From JADJXV01 sp046328995 (GTDB lineage: Bacteria; Bacteroidota; Ignavibacteria; Kapaibacteriales; UBA961), in the NCBI GenBank assembly GCA_046328995.1, contig JAXLVN010000006.1, positions 62,001 to 126,000 on the forward strand: a DNA stretch of 64,000 bases, in the 5' to 3' direction. The position numbers and the translations under genes were made by a program. Positions 33,842 through 42,413 of the stretch are shown in pieces. Every line of letters starts with the position of its first letter. The stretch's first letter is position 1. The notes under the pieces are model-generated. The model saw only the letters and a program-made list of their open reading frames with translations, searched no databases and had not been told where the DNA came from.

Positions 33842-34750
33842 TTAATCTGTTAGACTTACTTTTAGTTCGTTGGTTTTTGAAATTTTCTGTGGATCATTCC
33901 AGTTACGAAGCCCTTTTGGAATAGCGGTTGTTGCTTGTAATACTACCGTCTGCTGATCTATCTTTGAACAGGCAGTTCCATTTCTCGTGCTAGTTATCAT
34001 CCGTCCGAGTGAATCTTTCACAATTATGTTGGGACTGGTAAATTCATACACAGTCGAAAGTTCATTAGCTGCGACCGTAAGAGTTTTATTATTTATTGTA
34101 ACCGTTCTTGTCATTGTTGGAAATGGCAATGCACGTTCAAACTCTATCGTACAGCGTATTTTTCGAGTTTCGGATGTACCAATTCCGTAGATGCTAATAT
34201 AATCGGTGCTGTAGTGTGAAGAATCTGGACTATAATTATACCTAATGGTTGTATCCTTCAGCCACACCTTGTCAACCGGCTGTATATTTTTAATCACTTC
34301 ATAGCGAATATCTGGTTTAATCAGATAGTACGAGGAGTCTGGAGTCGTAGTAGCAATAAACGAAGATCTCCAATATCTACCTAAATCATACTTTCCACGC
34401 CCAACAAATTGAAAATTATATGTTGATGCTGTATCAACTAATTTTCTGAAGTCATTTGTATTCGATGTATATCCCTGCTTAAAGAACCGAAAACCATATA
34501 CTCCGGCTTGTACATTTTTGAAACTAAATGAACCATCAGCAAGAGTAGTAACGGTCTGCACTACATTCCCATCCTCTATCAACTGCCCCGTAATTCCTGA
34601 ATTATCAGTCATTGGGACCCAATATTCATTGGCTAGGCCGGAATGCCCAAATATCTCTCCCGTAGTAGTCGTAGGTGTAGTAGTATTATCCCCGCAAGCC
34701 CCAAGCAGCGCAGCAAGCACGAAAACCGACAGTGTCAAAAAATGTCTCAT
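33842..34750 (-). CDS. lipoprotein with carboxypeptidase-regulatory-like domain, copy 2
   Basis: A 302-residue paralog of the next gene, with the same signal peptide and lipobox (LLGAC), Thr-rich spacer, DGSFSFKNVQAGVYGFRFFKQGY domain and beta-rich tail ending in a similar NELKVSLTD. The bodies differ clearly while the first about 28 residues are nearly identical. The two lie in tandem, 112 bases apart. The lipobox predicts lipidation by the Lgt/LspA/Lnt route; lnt is present in this window at 38804-40444. Confidence 0.7.
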   Translation of the reverse strand: MRHFLTLSVFVLAALLGACGDNTTTPTTTTGEIFGHSGLANEYWVPMTDNSGITGQLIEDGNVVQTVTTLADGSFSFKNVQAGVYGFRFFKQGYTSNTNDFRKLVDTASTYNFQFVGRGKYDLGRYWRSSFIATTTPDSSYYLIKPDIRYEVIKNIQPVDKVWLKDTTIRYNYSPDSSHYSTDYISIYGIGTSETRKIRCTIEFERALPFPTMTRTVTINNKTLTVAANELSTVYEFTSPNIIVKDSLGRMITSTRNGTACSKIDQQTVVLQATTAIPKGLRNWNDPQKISKTNELKVSLTD

Positions 34751-34792
34751 AGCAAAGCTCCGAAAAGTGAATGATGATTGGAAATTGTATTT
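34668..34792 (-). repeat. 125-bp identical direct repeat over lipoprotein starts, copy 2
   Basis: The partner of 33647-33771 with no mismatch. It also extends into the leader, so both genes probably share the same control signals. Confidence 0.95.
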
Positions 34793-34823
34793 TCAATTTA
34801 TTTGGTAGCGTACTTTCTTCCTC

Positions 34824-34850
34824 TGTCATTCTGAACGAAGTGAAGAATCG
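34824..34850 (+). repeat. TGTCATTCTGA...GAAGAATCG dispersed element, copy 1
   Basis: Begins TGTCATTCTGA and ends GAAGAATCG. Related copies lie at 34971-35006, 35049-35082 (inverted) and 35442-35475 (inverted), all around the GIY-YIG gene. Confidence 0.75.
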
Positions 34851-34906
34851 CCTCATGCTTTACCGTCGTGCTTACAGTTTGATTCTTACAGATATGAATG
34901 TAATCA

Positions 34907-35102
34907 TAACGTATTTAATAACAGCACTGTCATTCTGAACCCTTCTTATACCAAAACAGATTAAAAAGTATGTCATTCTGAGGGAGTCGCAGTGGCCGAA
35001 GAATCGAAACTTGATGATGGCGTAATACTCTGACTTTACTGCAAGTTTCGATTCTTCACTCTAAGAAGGGTTCAGAATGACAGCATTGTTGTAAATACGT
35101 TA
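34907..35102. repeat. 196-bp MITE-like inverted-repeat element
   Basis: The ends are imperfect inverted repeats of about 41 bases with a perfect 21-base part, TGTCATTCTGAACCCTTCTTA at 34929-34949 versus its complement at 35062-35082. A second inverted pair (GAAGAATCGAAACTTG, 34998-35013, with 35042-35057) lies inside. No coding sequence. Together they could fold into one long hairpin. Confidence 0.75.
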
Positions 35103-35122
35103 CTATTAAAATCATATCGGTA

Positions 35123-35422
35123 TTACCCTAAACTCTCTTCAAACCATGATTCACTTAAATCCTGCCAATTTGGATTAACTGACTCAATTAATGTAATTTT
35201 TTTTGCCCGAAGCCACCCCTTTAATTGTTTTTCACGTTGTATAGCAGAGCGAATATCCGTTGTTTGCTCAAAATAAACAAGTCTTGTAATATCATATTTT
35301 TGCGTAAATCCCTCGACTATTTTCTGCTTGTGCTCATAAATTCTGCGTTTGAGATTATTTGTCACTCCAATATACAGCGTACGATACGGATTTGACAAAA
35401 TATAAACATAGAATTCAGCCAT
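35123..35422 (-). CDS. GIY-YIG nuclease family protein (URI-type, stand-alone)
   Basis: A 99-residue protein made of one GIY-YIG domain. FYVYILSNPYRTLYIGVTNNLKRR carries the two short motifs (YVY and YIG) and the catalytic arginine, and Glu is expected in the AIQREKQLKGW helix. Stand-alone members of this size are common in bacteria and their role is unclear; homing or repeat-linked functions are inference. The gene is embedded among copies of the TGTCATTCTGA element. Confidence 0.88.
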   Translation of the reverse strand: MAEFYVYILSNPYRTLYIGVTNNLKRRIYEHKQKIVEGFTQKYDITRLVYFEQTTDIRSAIQREKQLKGWLRAKKITLIESVNPNWQDLSESWFEESLG

Positions 35423-35441
35423 AAATTTACCTGTATAGTGG

Positions 35442-35475
35442 CGATTCTTCGTTCGAAGACTCTCTCAGAATGACA
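35442..35475 (-). repeat. TGTCATTCTGA...GAAGAATCG dispersed element, inverted copy
   Basis: Reads CGATTCTTC ... TCAGAATGACA on the plus strand, just upstream of the GIY-YIG start. Confidence 0.7.
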
Positions 35476-35499
35476 GCGGTGAAGCATTCTATTTTTAAA

Positions 35500-35556
35500 A
35501 ACTTACGACTTACTGACTTACGACTTACGACTTACCGACTTCCAACTCCTAACTCC
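35500..35556 (-). repeat. heptamer tandem tract (GTAAGTC family)
   Basis: On the minus strand it reads as drifting 7- to 8-base units, AGGAGTT, GGAAGTC, GTAAGTC. It runs across the stop codon of the nucleotidyltransferase gene. The same unit family recurs at 42328-42411 and 43611-43644. Confidence 0.8.
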
Positions 35557-36526
35557 TATCAATCTCACTAGAATCCCCCACATTCAACCGTGAAAACTTA
35601 CCGCGAACGACCGCATTATTACCAATAATCGACTGCTCAAGCAGCGAGGAGGTGACCGTCGCGCCGTCGCTGATAATCGTATCACGCACAACGCTATCGC
35701 AGACCGTGGCTCCCTCGGCGACGGTGGCGTATGGACCGATAATCGAATTCTGGACGGTCGCCGTCGGTGCGATAAAGACCGGCGGGATTACGACCGAACA
35801 AGGGAATGTGCGGTTCAGCGGGTGCTTGTCGAGTAAGTAGCGATTTGTATCGAGCATCGTCTCCGGCTTGCCGCAGTCGTACCAGCCCTCGACGGGGAAC
35901 GTTGTGAACTGTTCACCACGGTCGATCATCATTTGGAGTGCGTCGGTGAGCTGATATTCGCCGCGCGTGCGGATGTTATTTGCCATCATTTCGTCGAGGC
36001 ACGCGGTGAGAAGTGTAGGATTTTGAATAAAATATAGACCGACGAGTGCAAGGTGTGAGGTGGGATGTTCGGGCTTTTCAACAAGCTTGAGGATAAAATT
36101 ATTTACCGTCTCGACCACACCGAAGCGGCGGGGATCTTCGACCGTTTTCACGCCGAGTGTGCTGCACGTTGAGGTGGTCGCAAGCGAGAGATCAACATCA
36201 AAAATCGTATCGCCGAGGATGATGAGAAGCGGCTCGTCCTTCGCAAATGTCTCACGGGCAATCCAGATGGAATGCCCAAGCCCGAGGCGCTCTTCCTGCT
36301 CGACAAATTCCACATCCATCGAGTAGTTAGCGCGGACATACTCCTCGACGAGGTCGCCCATATAGCCCACGACAATCGTCGCCTGCTCGATATTCTGACG
36401 CTGAAGAGCATCCAAAATATGACCAAGGATCGGCTTACCGGCTACATTCAGAAGCACTTTGGGCAGCGTGTATGTGTGAGGTCTGAGACGAGTGCCGACA
36501 CCGGCTACGGGAATAATTGCGCGCAT
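35549..36526 (-). CDS. sugar-1-phosphate nucleotidyltransferase
   Basis: A 325-residue NTP_transferase. It starts MRAIIPVAGVGTRLRPHTYTLPK with the nucleotide-binding GxGTRL..T..LPK signature and has LLIILGDTIFD as the metal site. After about residue 240 it has hexapeptide-like repeats (SIIGPYATVAEGATVCDSVV) forming a left-handed beta-helix. Such enzymes make dTDP-, UDP- or GDP-sugars for surface glycans. The sugar cannot be told from sequence; glucose-1-phosphate thymidylyl- and mannose-1-phosphate guanylyltransferases are the nearest types. The stop codon lies inside a heptamer repeat tract, so the last few residues (DRS) come from the repeat. Confidence 0.85.
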   Translation of the reverse strand: MRAIIPVAGVGTRLRPHTYTLPKVLLNVAGKPILGHILDALQRQNIEQATIVVGYMGDLVEEYVRANYSMDVEFVEQEERLGLGHSIWIARETFAKDEPLLIILGDTIFDVDLSLATTSTCSTLGVKTVEDPRRFGVVETVNNFILKLVEKPEHPTSHLALVGLYFIQNPTLLTACLDEMMANNIRTRGEYQLTDALQMMIDRGEQFTTFPVEGWYDCGKPETMLDTNRYLLDKHPLNRTFPCSVVIPPVFIAPTATVQNSIIGPYATVAEGATVCDSVVRDTIISDGATVTSSLLEQSIIGNNAVVRGKFSRLNVGDSSEIDRS

Positions 36527-36690
36527 AAATTCAGCAAATACAAAAGGATTTCGTGGTTAATTCTTGGCAAAAATACGGATTTTCCTGTAAAGATTGGCAG
36601 GCGAAACTGCCGCCTGAAAATTTCCTTACCGTACTGCAAACAAAAACGGATTACTCCTCAGGAATAATCCGTTTGTGCATCTTTATTCAC

Positions 36691-37221
36691 TTAACTCTGC
36701 GGCGGTGGCGGAGGTGGCTGCATGACAGTGCCGCACTTGCTGCATGTGCGATGCTCTTCCGAACCGTAATAGCGCTTGAATATCGGGGGTAATTGAGCCA
36801 CGATGTCGGTGAGCTCGCAGAATTCTTCGTATAATTTCGTTCCGCAATTCTCGCAAAACCACATAAATGCATCGAGTTCGGTCTTTTCACGGCGGCGCTC
36901 AATCACGAGTCCCACGGTCCCTGCCCCACGCTGCGGCGAGTGCGGCGTGCGCGGCGGCAAAAGGAAAATATCCCCTTCGCGGATATGAATATCTTTCGGC
37001 ACGCCATCATCAATAATTTTGACGACCACATCGCCTTCGATTTGATAGAAAAACTCCTCGCCTTCGTTGTAATGATAGTCTTTCCGGGAATTCGGTCCGC
37101 CAACAACCATCACGATAAATTCCGTATCCTTATAGATTTGCGCATTACCGACCGGCGGCTTGAGCAGATGACGGTGTTCGTCGATCCACTCTTTGAAATT
37201 AAATGGAAGTGCTACTGCCAT
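36691..37221 (-). CDS. nbaC: 3-hydroxyanthranilate 3,4-dioxygenase
   Basis: A 176-residue cupin dioxygenase that opens the ring of 3-hydroxyanthranilate in the kynurenine route (to quinolinate for NAD, or to 2-aminomuconate). The iron ligands appear in YHYNEGEEFFYQ (His, Glu) and RTPHSPQR (His). The C-terminus carries a rubredoxin-like site, CENCG at about 137 and CSKCG at about 162, typical of bacterial HAAO, then a proline run. No other kynurenine or NAD gene is in the window. It stands alone with about 115 bases on either side. Confidence 0.92.
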   Translation of the reverse strand: MAVALPFNFKEWIDEHRHLLKPPVGNAQIYKDTEFIVMVVGGPNSRKDYHYNEGEEFFYQIEGDVVVKIIDDGVPKDIHIREGDIFLLPPRTPHSPQRGAGTVGLVIERRREKTELDAFMWFCENCGTKLYEEFCELTDIVAQLPPIFKRYYGSEEHRTCSKCGTVMQPPPPPPQS

Positions 37222-37338
37222 AGAGTGTGTACCTCGATTTGTGCTTGAGTTGAGTTGTTGTTAATTCTACATCTGAGAGAATCGGGCAATTGTTCTGATT
37301 TACTTTTGTTTACTATTTAAACGAATACAATAGAGTCA

Positions 37339-38589
37339 TTACACCAGTTTCGTCGGCGTCAGCGAGGTTAATTTCTCCTGCAATGCATCCTGTGAGGGCA
37401 GATGCAGATTGGAAATATAGCTTGTCGCATCTTCGATGAGTCCCATTGTGGTCTCGGAGTGAATATACTCGACGACTTTTTCATAGCTTTTTGTCTGCTC
37501 ATAGACGCGTAATTGCCGATCGGCGCCGCTGCCCATTTCGAGGATTTGATAGATGTATTCTATTTCGCGGCGCGAGCCGAGCTCATCGACCACATCATCC
37601 ACAAATTCAAGGAGTTCGCGTACGAGCACTTTTGCCGGGAGCTCTTTTTGCTTGCCGAAATCGATCAATTTTCCTTCGAGTCCGTAGCGCACTGCCCGCC
37701 ATTTATTCTCCATTATCAGCGCCCTGGAATACCGGCGGAAGCTGAGATTTTTCTTGTATAAGGTATAGAGTTTTTTGGCAAGTGCCTGGCACAGCGCGGC
37801 GATTGCGATTGTCTCATCGACTCTCATCGGCAGGTCGCAGATGCGCACTTCAAGCGTCGGAAAGAATGGATGCGGACGGATATCCCACCATACTTTTTTG
37901 GCATTGTCGATGCAGCCGGTTTTGATTAAGAAGTTGACGTATCCCTCGTACTCGGCCCAACTGCTGAATTCATCGGGAAGATTTGTGCGTGGGAAGCGTT
38001 CGAATACTTTCGAACGGTAGGATTTGAGTCCGGTATTTTGTCCCATCCAAAAGGGAGAATTGGTGGTAATTGCGAGAATATGCGGCAGGAAATACCGCAT
38101 TTCGTTCATAATCTGCACCTGTAACTCCCGATTTTCTATACCGATATGAATATGCATGCCGAAGATGAGGAGCGAGCGGGCAAGCATTTGCATATCTTCG
38201 ACGAGGACGCGGTAGCGCTCATCGGGGTAAATTTCCTGATCTTGCCAGCGGGCAAACGGGTGCGTACTTGCGGCGCCGACGAGGAGTCCATTTTGACGGG
38301 CGAGCTGCCAGATAATCGAGCGCATTTTGGTTAGTTCAAATTTAGCTTCCCGTGCGTTCTGACAGACACTTGTGCCGATTTCGAGCATGGAGCCATGCAT
38401 TTCGGGCTTGATGTGCTCGTGGAGAAGCGTGCGACCTTTTGACAGAAGCTCCATATTTATATGAGACTTCAGATCAAACGTCTCTGGGTCGATCATCATA
38501 TATTCTTCTTCGATACCAAGCGTAAATGCGGGTGGGTTGTCCATGTCATCAATCACCGGCGAGCCAACGGGCGAGGCGTTCAAATCCAT
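37339..38589 (-). CDS. YbdK-family carboxylate-amine ligase (glutamate-cysteine ligase type 2 fold)
   Basis: A 416-residue GCS2-family enzyme. The opening FTLGIEEEYMMID is the family signature, and GMHIHIGIEN and PFFPTLEVRICDLP are conserved ATP and substrate-site blocks. Such enzymes join an amino acid to a carboxylate with ATP; E. coli YbdK has weak glutamate-cysteine ligase activity. A true role in glutathione-like thiol synthesis is possible, but no partner gene is near. I chose ATG 38589 because GGAG lies 7 bases upstream. A frame open to 38697 has no ribosome site. It is divergent from lnt. Confidence 0.87.
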   Translation of the reverse strand: MDLNASPVGSPVIDDMDNPPAFTLGIEEEYMMIDPETFDLKSHINMELLSKGRTLLHEHIKPEMHGSMLEIGTSVCQNAREAKFELTKMRSIIWQLARQNGLLVGAASTHPFARWQDQEIYPDERYRVLVEDMQMLARSLLIFGMHIHIGIENRELQVQIMNEMRYFLPHILAITTNSPFWMGQNTGLKSYRSKVFERFPRTNLPDEFSSWAEYEGYVNFLIKTGCIDNAKKVWWDIRPHPFFPTLEVRICDLPMRVDETIAIAALCQALAKKLYTLYKKNLSFRRYSRALIMENKWRAVRYGLEGKLIDFGKQKELPAKVLVRELLEFVDDVVDELGSRREIEYIYQILEMGSGADRQLRVYEQTKSYEKVVEYIHSETTMGLIEDATSYISNLHLPSQDALQEKLTSLTPTKLV

Positions 38590-38803
38590 ATTTTCTCCAG
38601 TTTTTACGTAGGAAGAGAAACAATTTTCGAAAACGTCATTTATTCGGCAGCCGATATGAGGGCAAAACAACGGCAAAACCGATTGGCAAAAATACACTTT
38701 TTCTTAAATTCCGTTCCGTCAAATTTTCGAGAGCCCGATTCTTCCCTCGCATTCGGTGAAATTACCGTAAATTTGAGGCACGTTTTATCCATAGGAATAC
38801 TTC

Positions 38804-40444
38804 ATGAATATCTATCTTTTGGCGTTTATCGGCGGCGCGTTGCTCGCTCTTGGCTTTTCACCGGTCAGCTTGTTTATCCTGCCGTATATCGGCTTCGTTC
38901 CGCTGTTTTTCGCGCTTGAGCGGACGGCTTCTCGCAAGCAACGCCTCGGGGTGATGTACCTGTTTTTTTTCACCTTTCACGGCATCGGTAATTGGTGGGT
39001 GAGCTCCTGGCAGCCGAATGCCGATCCGTTTTTAATGGCATCAGGCATTGCATTGTGGCTCGGGCATCCGTTTTTTTTCATGGTGCCGATTATAGCGTAT
39101 CGCTTTATCCGTAATCGACTTGGGCTCATGCGCGGACTCTTCGTTTTTCCTTTTGTCTGGACTGCCTTTGAGTGGGCACACAGCTTGTCGGACGCGTCGT
39201 ATCCATGGCTTTCGCTCGGCTATTCACAGATTGATTTCCTGCCTTTTGTGCAGCTTGCCGACAGTACCGGCGTCTGGGGAATTACCTTTTTAGTCACGCT
39301 GATTAATTCTATTATTGCCTATTGGATATTCCGCTCCAAGGGTGCTTTTACGCCGTCCGGCAGCGCACAATCCTGGAAATTCTATGCCCTCCGTGGCGGA
39401 CTTTCCGTTGCCCCGCTCATTCTTCTCCCGCTTGTCTATGGATTCATTCAATTACCTAAATACTCACCTGCACAGTCGTTACAAACGAATCACAAGATAA
39501 CGGTCGCTGTGATTCAGCCCAATATCAACCCATGGCAAAAGTGGGAAAGCGACACGTATGAACAAGTACTGCTGCACCTGAAAATCCAGGATTCTCTCGC
39601 CGCGAGAAGCAAATTTGACCTTGCGCTCTGGAGCGAAACATCGATCCCGTATCTTGGGATGAGGGTGAGCAGCGAACATCACTTTGGCTTCCTGCAACGA
39701 GAACTTATCAAATCAAATTCCGCGCTTCTGACCGGTTTTTCCGAAATCGTGACCTTCCCGCCGTCGGCCGATGCGCCACCGATGGCGAAGCCCTTCCGCG
39801 GTGATCCGAATCTGCTCTTTGCGGCGCATAATTCCGCGATTCTCCTCCAGCCCGACACGCTTGAGAGCCGTGAGTATCCGATTCACCGCAAGATGCGGCT
39901 CACGCCGTTTGCCGAGTATATTCCGTTTGTCGATGTCTTTCCGGTAATGGTCAAATGGCTTGAATGGGGTGTAGGCATCTCTAACTGGATGAAGGGCAAA
40001 GAACAAAAGCCGCTCCCGCTTGCGCTCAAAAGCGGCGACACGGCCCGTATCGGTTGTATTATCTGCATCGAGTCGATTTATCCTGATTTTGTGCGGCACT
40101 ATGCTGCTAAGGGTGCCAATATGCTCGTCGTCATTACGAATGATGCATGGTATAACCATACCTTTGGTCCGGCGCAGCATTATGAAATTGCCGCTATGCG
40201 CGCAATTGAAAGTCGCAGGGCGATTGCCCGATGCGCCAATACCGGTATCTCTGGATTCATTGCGCCGTCGGGTTCGTCGTATTCTACTGCCAAGCAATAT
40301 CAATCAGTTGGACTCGCGCAGGAGATTCCGCTCTTGGATGGTGAGACATTCTATGTGCAGTATGGCGACTGGCTCCCTGAGCTCGGCCTCGGTCTGACGA
40401 TTATCGCCCTCCTTCTCTCGGGAATACGCGGGAAGCAGGACTAA
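38804..40444 (+). CDS. lnt: apolipoprotein N-acyltransferase
   Basis: A 546-residue inner-membrane enzyme that adds the third acyl chain to lipoproteins. The first about 215 residues hold six or more membrane helices (ending PLVYGFIQLPKY). The carbon-nitrogen hydrolase domain follows from about 230. Its triad is visible: Glu in LWSETSIPYL, Lys in HRKMRLTPFAEY and Cys in GCIICIESIYPD. TNDAWY and AIESRRAIARCANTG are further Lnt signatures. A TAAATTTG -7-like box at 38768-38775 is within the leader. It is needed for the two lipoproteins predicted here. Confidence 0.93.
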   Translation: MNIYLLAFIGGALLALGFSPVSLFILPYIGFVPLFFALERTASRKQRLGVMYLFFFTFHGIGNWWVSSWQPNADPFLMASGIALWLGHPFFFMVPIIAYRFIRNRLGLMRGLFVFPFVWTAFEWAHSLSDASYPWLSLGYSQIDFLPFVQLADSTGVWGITFLVTLINSIIAYWIFRSKGAFTPSGSAQSWKFYALRGGLSVAPLILLPLVYGFIQLPKYSPAQSLQTNHKITVAVIQPNINPWQKWESDTYEQVLLHLKIQDSLAARSKFDLALWSETSIPYLGMRVSSEHHFGFLQRELIKSNSALLTGFSEIVTFPPSADAPPMAKPFRGDPNLLFAAHNSAILLQPDTLESREYPIHRKMRLTPFAEYIPFVDVFPVMVKWLEWGVGISNWMKGKEQKPLPLALKSGDTARIGCIICIESIYPDFVRHYAAKGANMLVVITNDAWYNHTFGPAQHYEIAAMRAIESRRAIARCANTGISGFIAPSGSSYSTAKQYQSVGLAQEIPLLDGETFYVQYGDWLPELGLGLTIIALLLSGIRGKQD

Positions 40445-40809
40445 TGGCAGGTATCGAAGACAGGCATGGGTGATCGATGCGGCTGCATGCCTGCACCTAA
40501 CTACCTTTCAATCATAGACCTATGAAACATTAGCGTTCGATTGTTCCACCATACTCCGGTCGTGCAAAAATGATATTCTCCCGCCGAAGTATATATTTCC
40601 TTGATATACTTGAAATTAAAAATACTGCTTGTGTATATTCCTGATTTTACACAATTTGCAGTTAATTCTACCGATAGTGAATGCTTGCCGGCACCTGATG
40701 GTCGGTCTGCGGAAAGAGCAGCTGAGTATTCTACCGGCAACATTTCCCTGTACTGTATTTATTCATTATACGGTTACTTAGATTATCCGAACCGATAAAG
40801 GATTGAAGA
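40445..40809. other. intergenic region, no gene seen
   Basis: About 365 bases. An 8-bp hairpin (CAGGCATG with CATGCCTG, about 40460-40494) follows lnt and may end its transcript, though it has no T-run. The rest is AT-rich with short palindrome-like pieces and no family resemblance in any frame. Confidence 0.5.
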
Positions 40810-42315
40810 ATGAGAATAATACGTTTACTTCTTTGTCTCGCATTTTTTTCCCTCCCATCGCTTATCGCTCTTGCTCAGCAGCAGCAGCTGGACTCCCGCA
40901 AGGTCTATGAAGTAGCAAGCCCCGGGGTCGTTCTCATTAAAAACGGCGACTCGGAGAATGGTTCGGGTTTTTTGGTTAATCCATCCGGGATTATTCTCAC
41001 GAATTACCATGTGATTGAGGATGCCGATTCGCTCGGTGCTATTATTATTAAATTTAAAGACAATACCATCTTTCCTTGCCGCAGAATTCTCTATAAAGAC
41101 CCCAAGAAAGACATTGCTATTCTGAAGATTGACGCTACCGGTCGGCGTCCGGTGCTGCCGATAGCGCCTGACGGCATTGTGCAGCAGGGTGAAGATGTGG
41201 CGGCGATCGGATGTCCTTTCGGTATTGAATTTACAATCACCAAGGGTATTATTTCCAATCTCATGCCTTCGGTTGCCACACCGTATTTATTACAATTTGA
41301 CGCCTCGATCAATCCCGGTAACAGCGGCGGTCCGATTCTCAACCGTTTTGCCCAGGTGACGGGTATGGTCGTTTCACGTTTTGAAGGCGGTGGCCGCGCA
41401 CAGAACATCAATTTTGCCATCAAGACCGAGTCATTGCGCTCGGCCCTTGATGCCAATCACATTCAATATCTCGACTCGGGACTCATCAAAGAGGTGGACT
41501 CACTTTCTCTCCGCTTACGCGCTGCGCAGGATAGTCTGCTCAATACGCTTGAACAGAATAAAATCGCCATGCAACGTGCCCAAGACAGTATTAATAGAAT
41601 CAACGAAGCACAGAAAATTGCTCAGCAACGCTCGCAGGACAGCCTGCGCGATGCCGTCGAAGCGGAGCGGCAGCGTAATCTCGACTTTCAGCTCAGTGTG
41701 CAGCGTGAGCAAGAGGCACAACGTCGCCTGAAAGAAATGGAGCGCATCCGCCTCGCCGGCATACGGGACAGTATCGAGCGCCTGTCCATCATCGATCACT
41801 GGATACCCAAGCTCAGCTATTATTATGGTTCAGATATAGGGACAATGCAATCAAAGCGCACCGAAGGCGCGAGTTTTGGTCAGGTGCAGGCGATGTTCGG
41901 CTATCGGCCGAGTGTGCGAGAGGGGGCATCTCGTGGAACATTTTACGCCGTCTTTGGGACAATCGGTACGGTTTCGGCAGAGGGAATGACTCAATTTCTC
42001 CGGCAGGAGCTCCGGCGCGACTCAGGATTCGTCAATCCCCCTGAAAGTAAGATGTTTGCAGAGGCAGAGATTGGTGTGGTCCTCAAAGAATTTTTCCGTC
42101 TGAGCTTCGGTCTCGGTTCGCAGGGATTCCCATCGATTGGTCCCGGCTCTCAGGAAAGCTATTCGTACTATACCGTTTCAACAGGGCTAAGCTTTCATAT
42201 TTCTATTGTAGATCTTGATTTTCTGACGACGACACGTTTCGGCGGGAATTTACCGGAGCTGCAGCTAAGAGCCGGCGTGGGCCTCGGTGTGCGCTGGGAT
42301 TTCGGGAAATGGTGA
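40810..42315 (+). CDS. secreted S1C trypsin-like protease fused to coiled coil and barrel-like tail
   Basis: A 501-residue protein. A signal peptide (residues 1-about 22, LIALAQ) precedes a chymotrypsin-fold domain (about 28-220) with the triad His in TNYHVIED, Asp in KKDIAILK and Ser in NPGNSGGP, as in DegP/HtrA. Unlike DegP it has no PDZ domain. Instead there is a long charged coiled coil (about 225-330, rich in A, Q, E, R) and a last part of about 150 residues with alternating strands ending GLGVRWDFGKW, like an outer-membrane barrel or autotransporter piece. I infer a surface or periplasmic protease tied to the outer membrane. The IS630 element follows. Confidence 0.8.
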   Translation: MRIIRLLLCLAFFSLPSLIALAQQQQLDSRKVYEVASPGVVLIKNGDSENGSGFLVNPSGIILTNYHVIEDADSLGAIIIKFKDNTIFPCRRILYKDPKKDIAILKIDATGRRPVLPIAPDGIVQQGEDVAAIGCPFGIEFTITKGIISNLMPSVATPYLLQFDASINPGNSGGPILNRFAQVTGMVVSRFEGGGRAQNINFAIKTESLRSALDANHIQYLDSGLIKEVDSLSLRLRAAQDSLLNTLEQNKIAMQRAQDSINRINEAQKIAQQRSQDSLRDAVEAERQRNLDFQLSVQREQEAQRRLKEMERIRLAGIRDSIERLSIIDHWIPKLSYYYGSDIGTMQSKRTEGASFGQVQAMFGYRPSVREGASRGTFYAVFGTIGTVSAEGMTQFLRQELRRDSGFVNPPESKMFAEAEIGVVLKEFFRLSFGLGSQGFPSIGPGSQESYSYYTVSTGLSFHISIVDLDFLTTTRFGGNLPELQLRAGVGLGVRWDFGKW

Positions 42316-42327
42316 TTTTTTTTTATA

Positions 42328-42411
42328 GTTGAAAGTCGATAAGTTGAAAGTCGATAAGTCGTAAGTCGATAAGTCGATAAGTCGTAAGTCGATAAGTCGT
42401 AGGTCGATAAG
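42328..42411 (+). repeat. heptamer tandem tract left of IS630
   Basis: Alternating units of AGTCGATA, AGTCGTA and GTTGAAA. It ends at the TA target site of the IS. The same unit (GTAAGTC) continues on the other side at 43611. Confidence 0.9.
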
Positions 42412-42413
42412 TA

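Noticed and set aside
36691..38589. A kynurenine or thiol biosynthesis cluster from the dioxygenase and the YbdK-type ligase
   Set aside because: No other enzyme of either route is adjacent, and the two genes are separated by 117 bases, so a shared pathway is unsupported.
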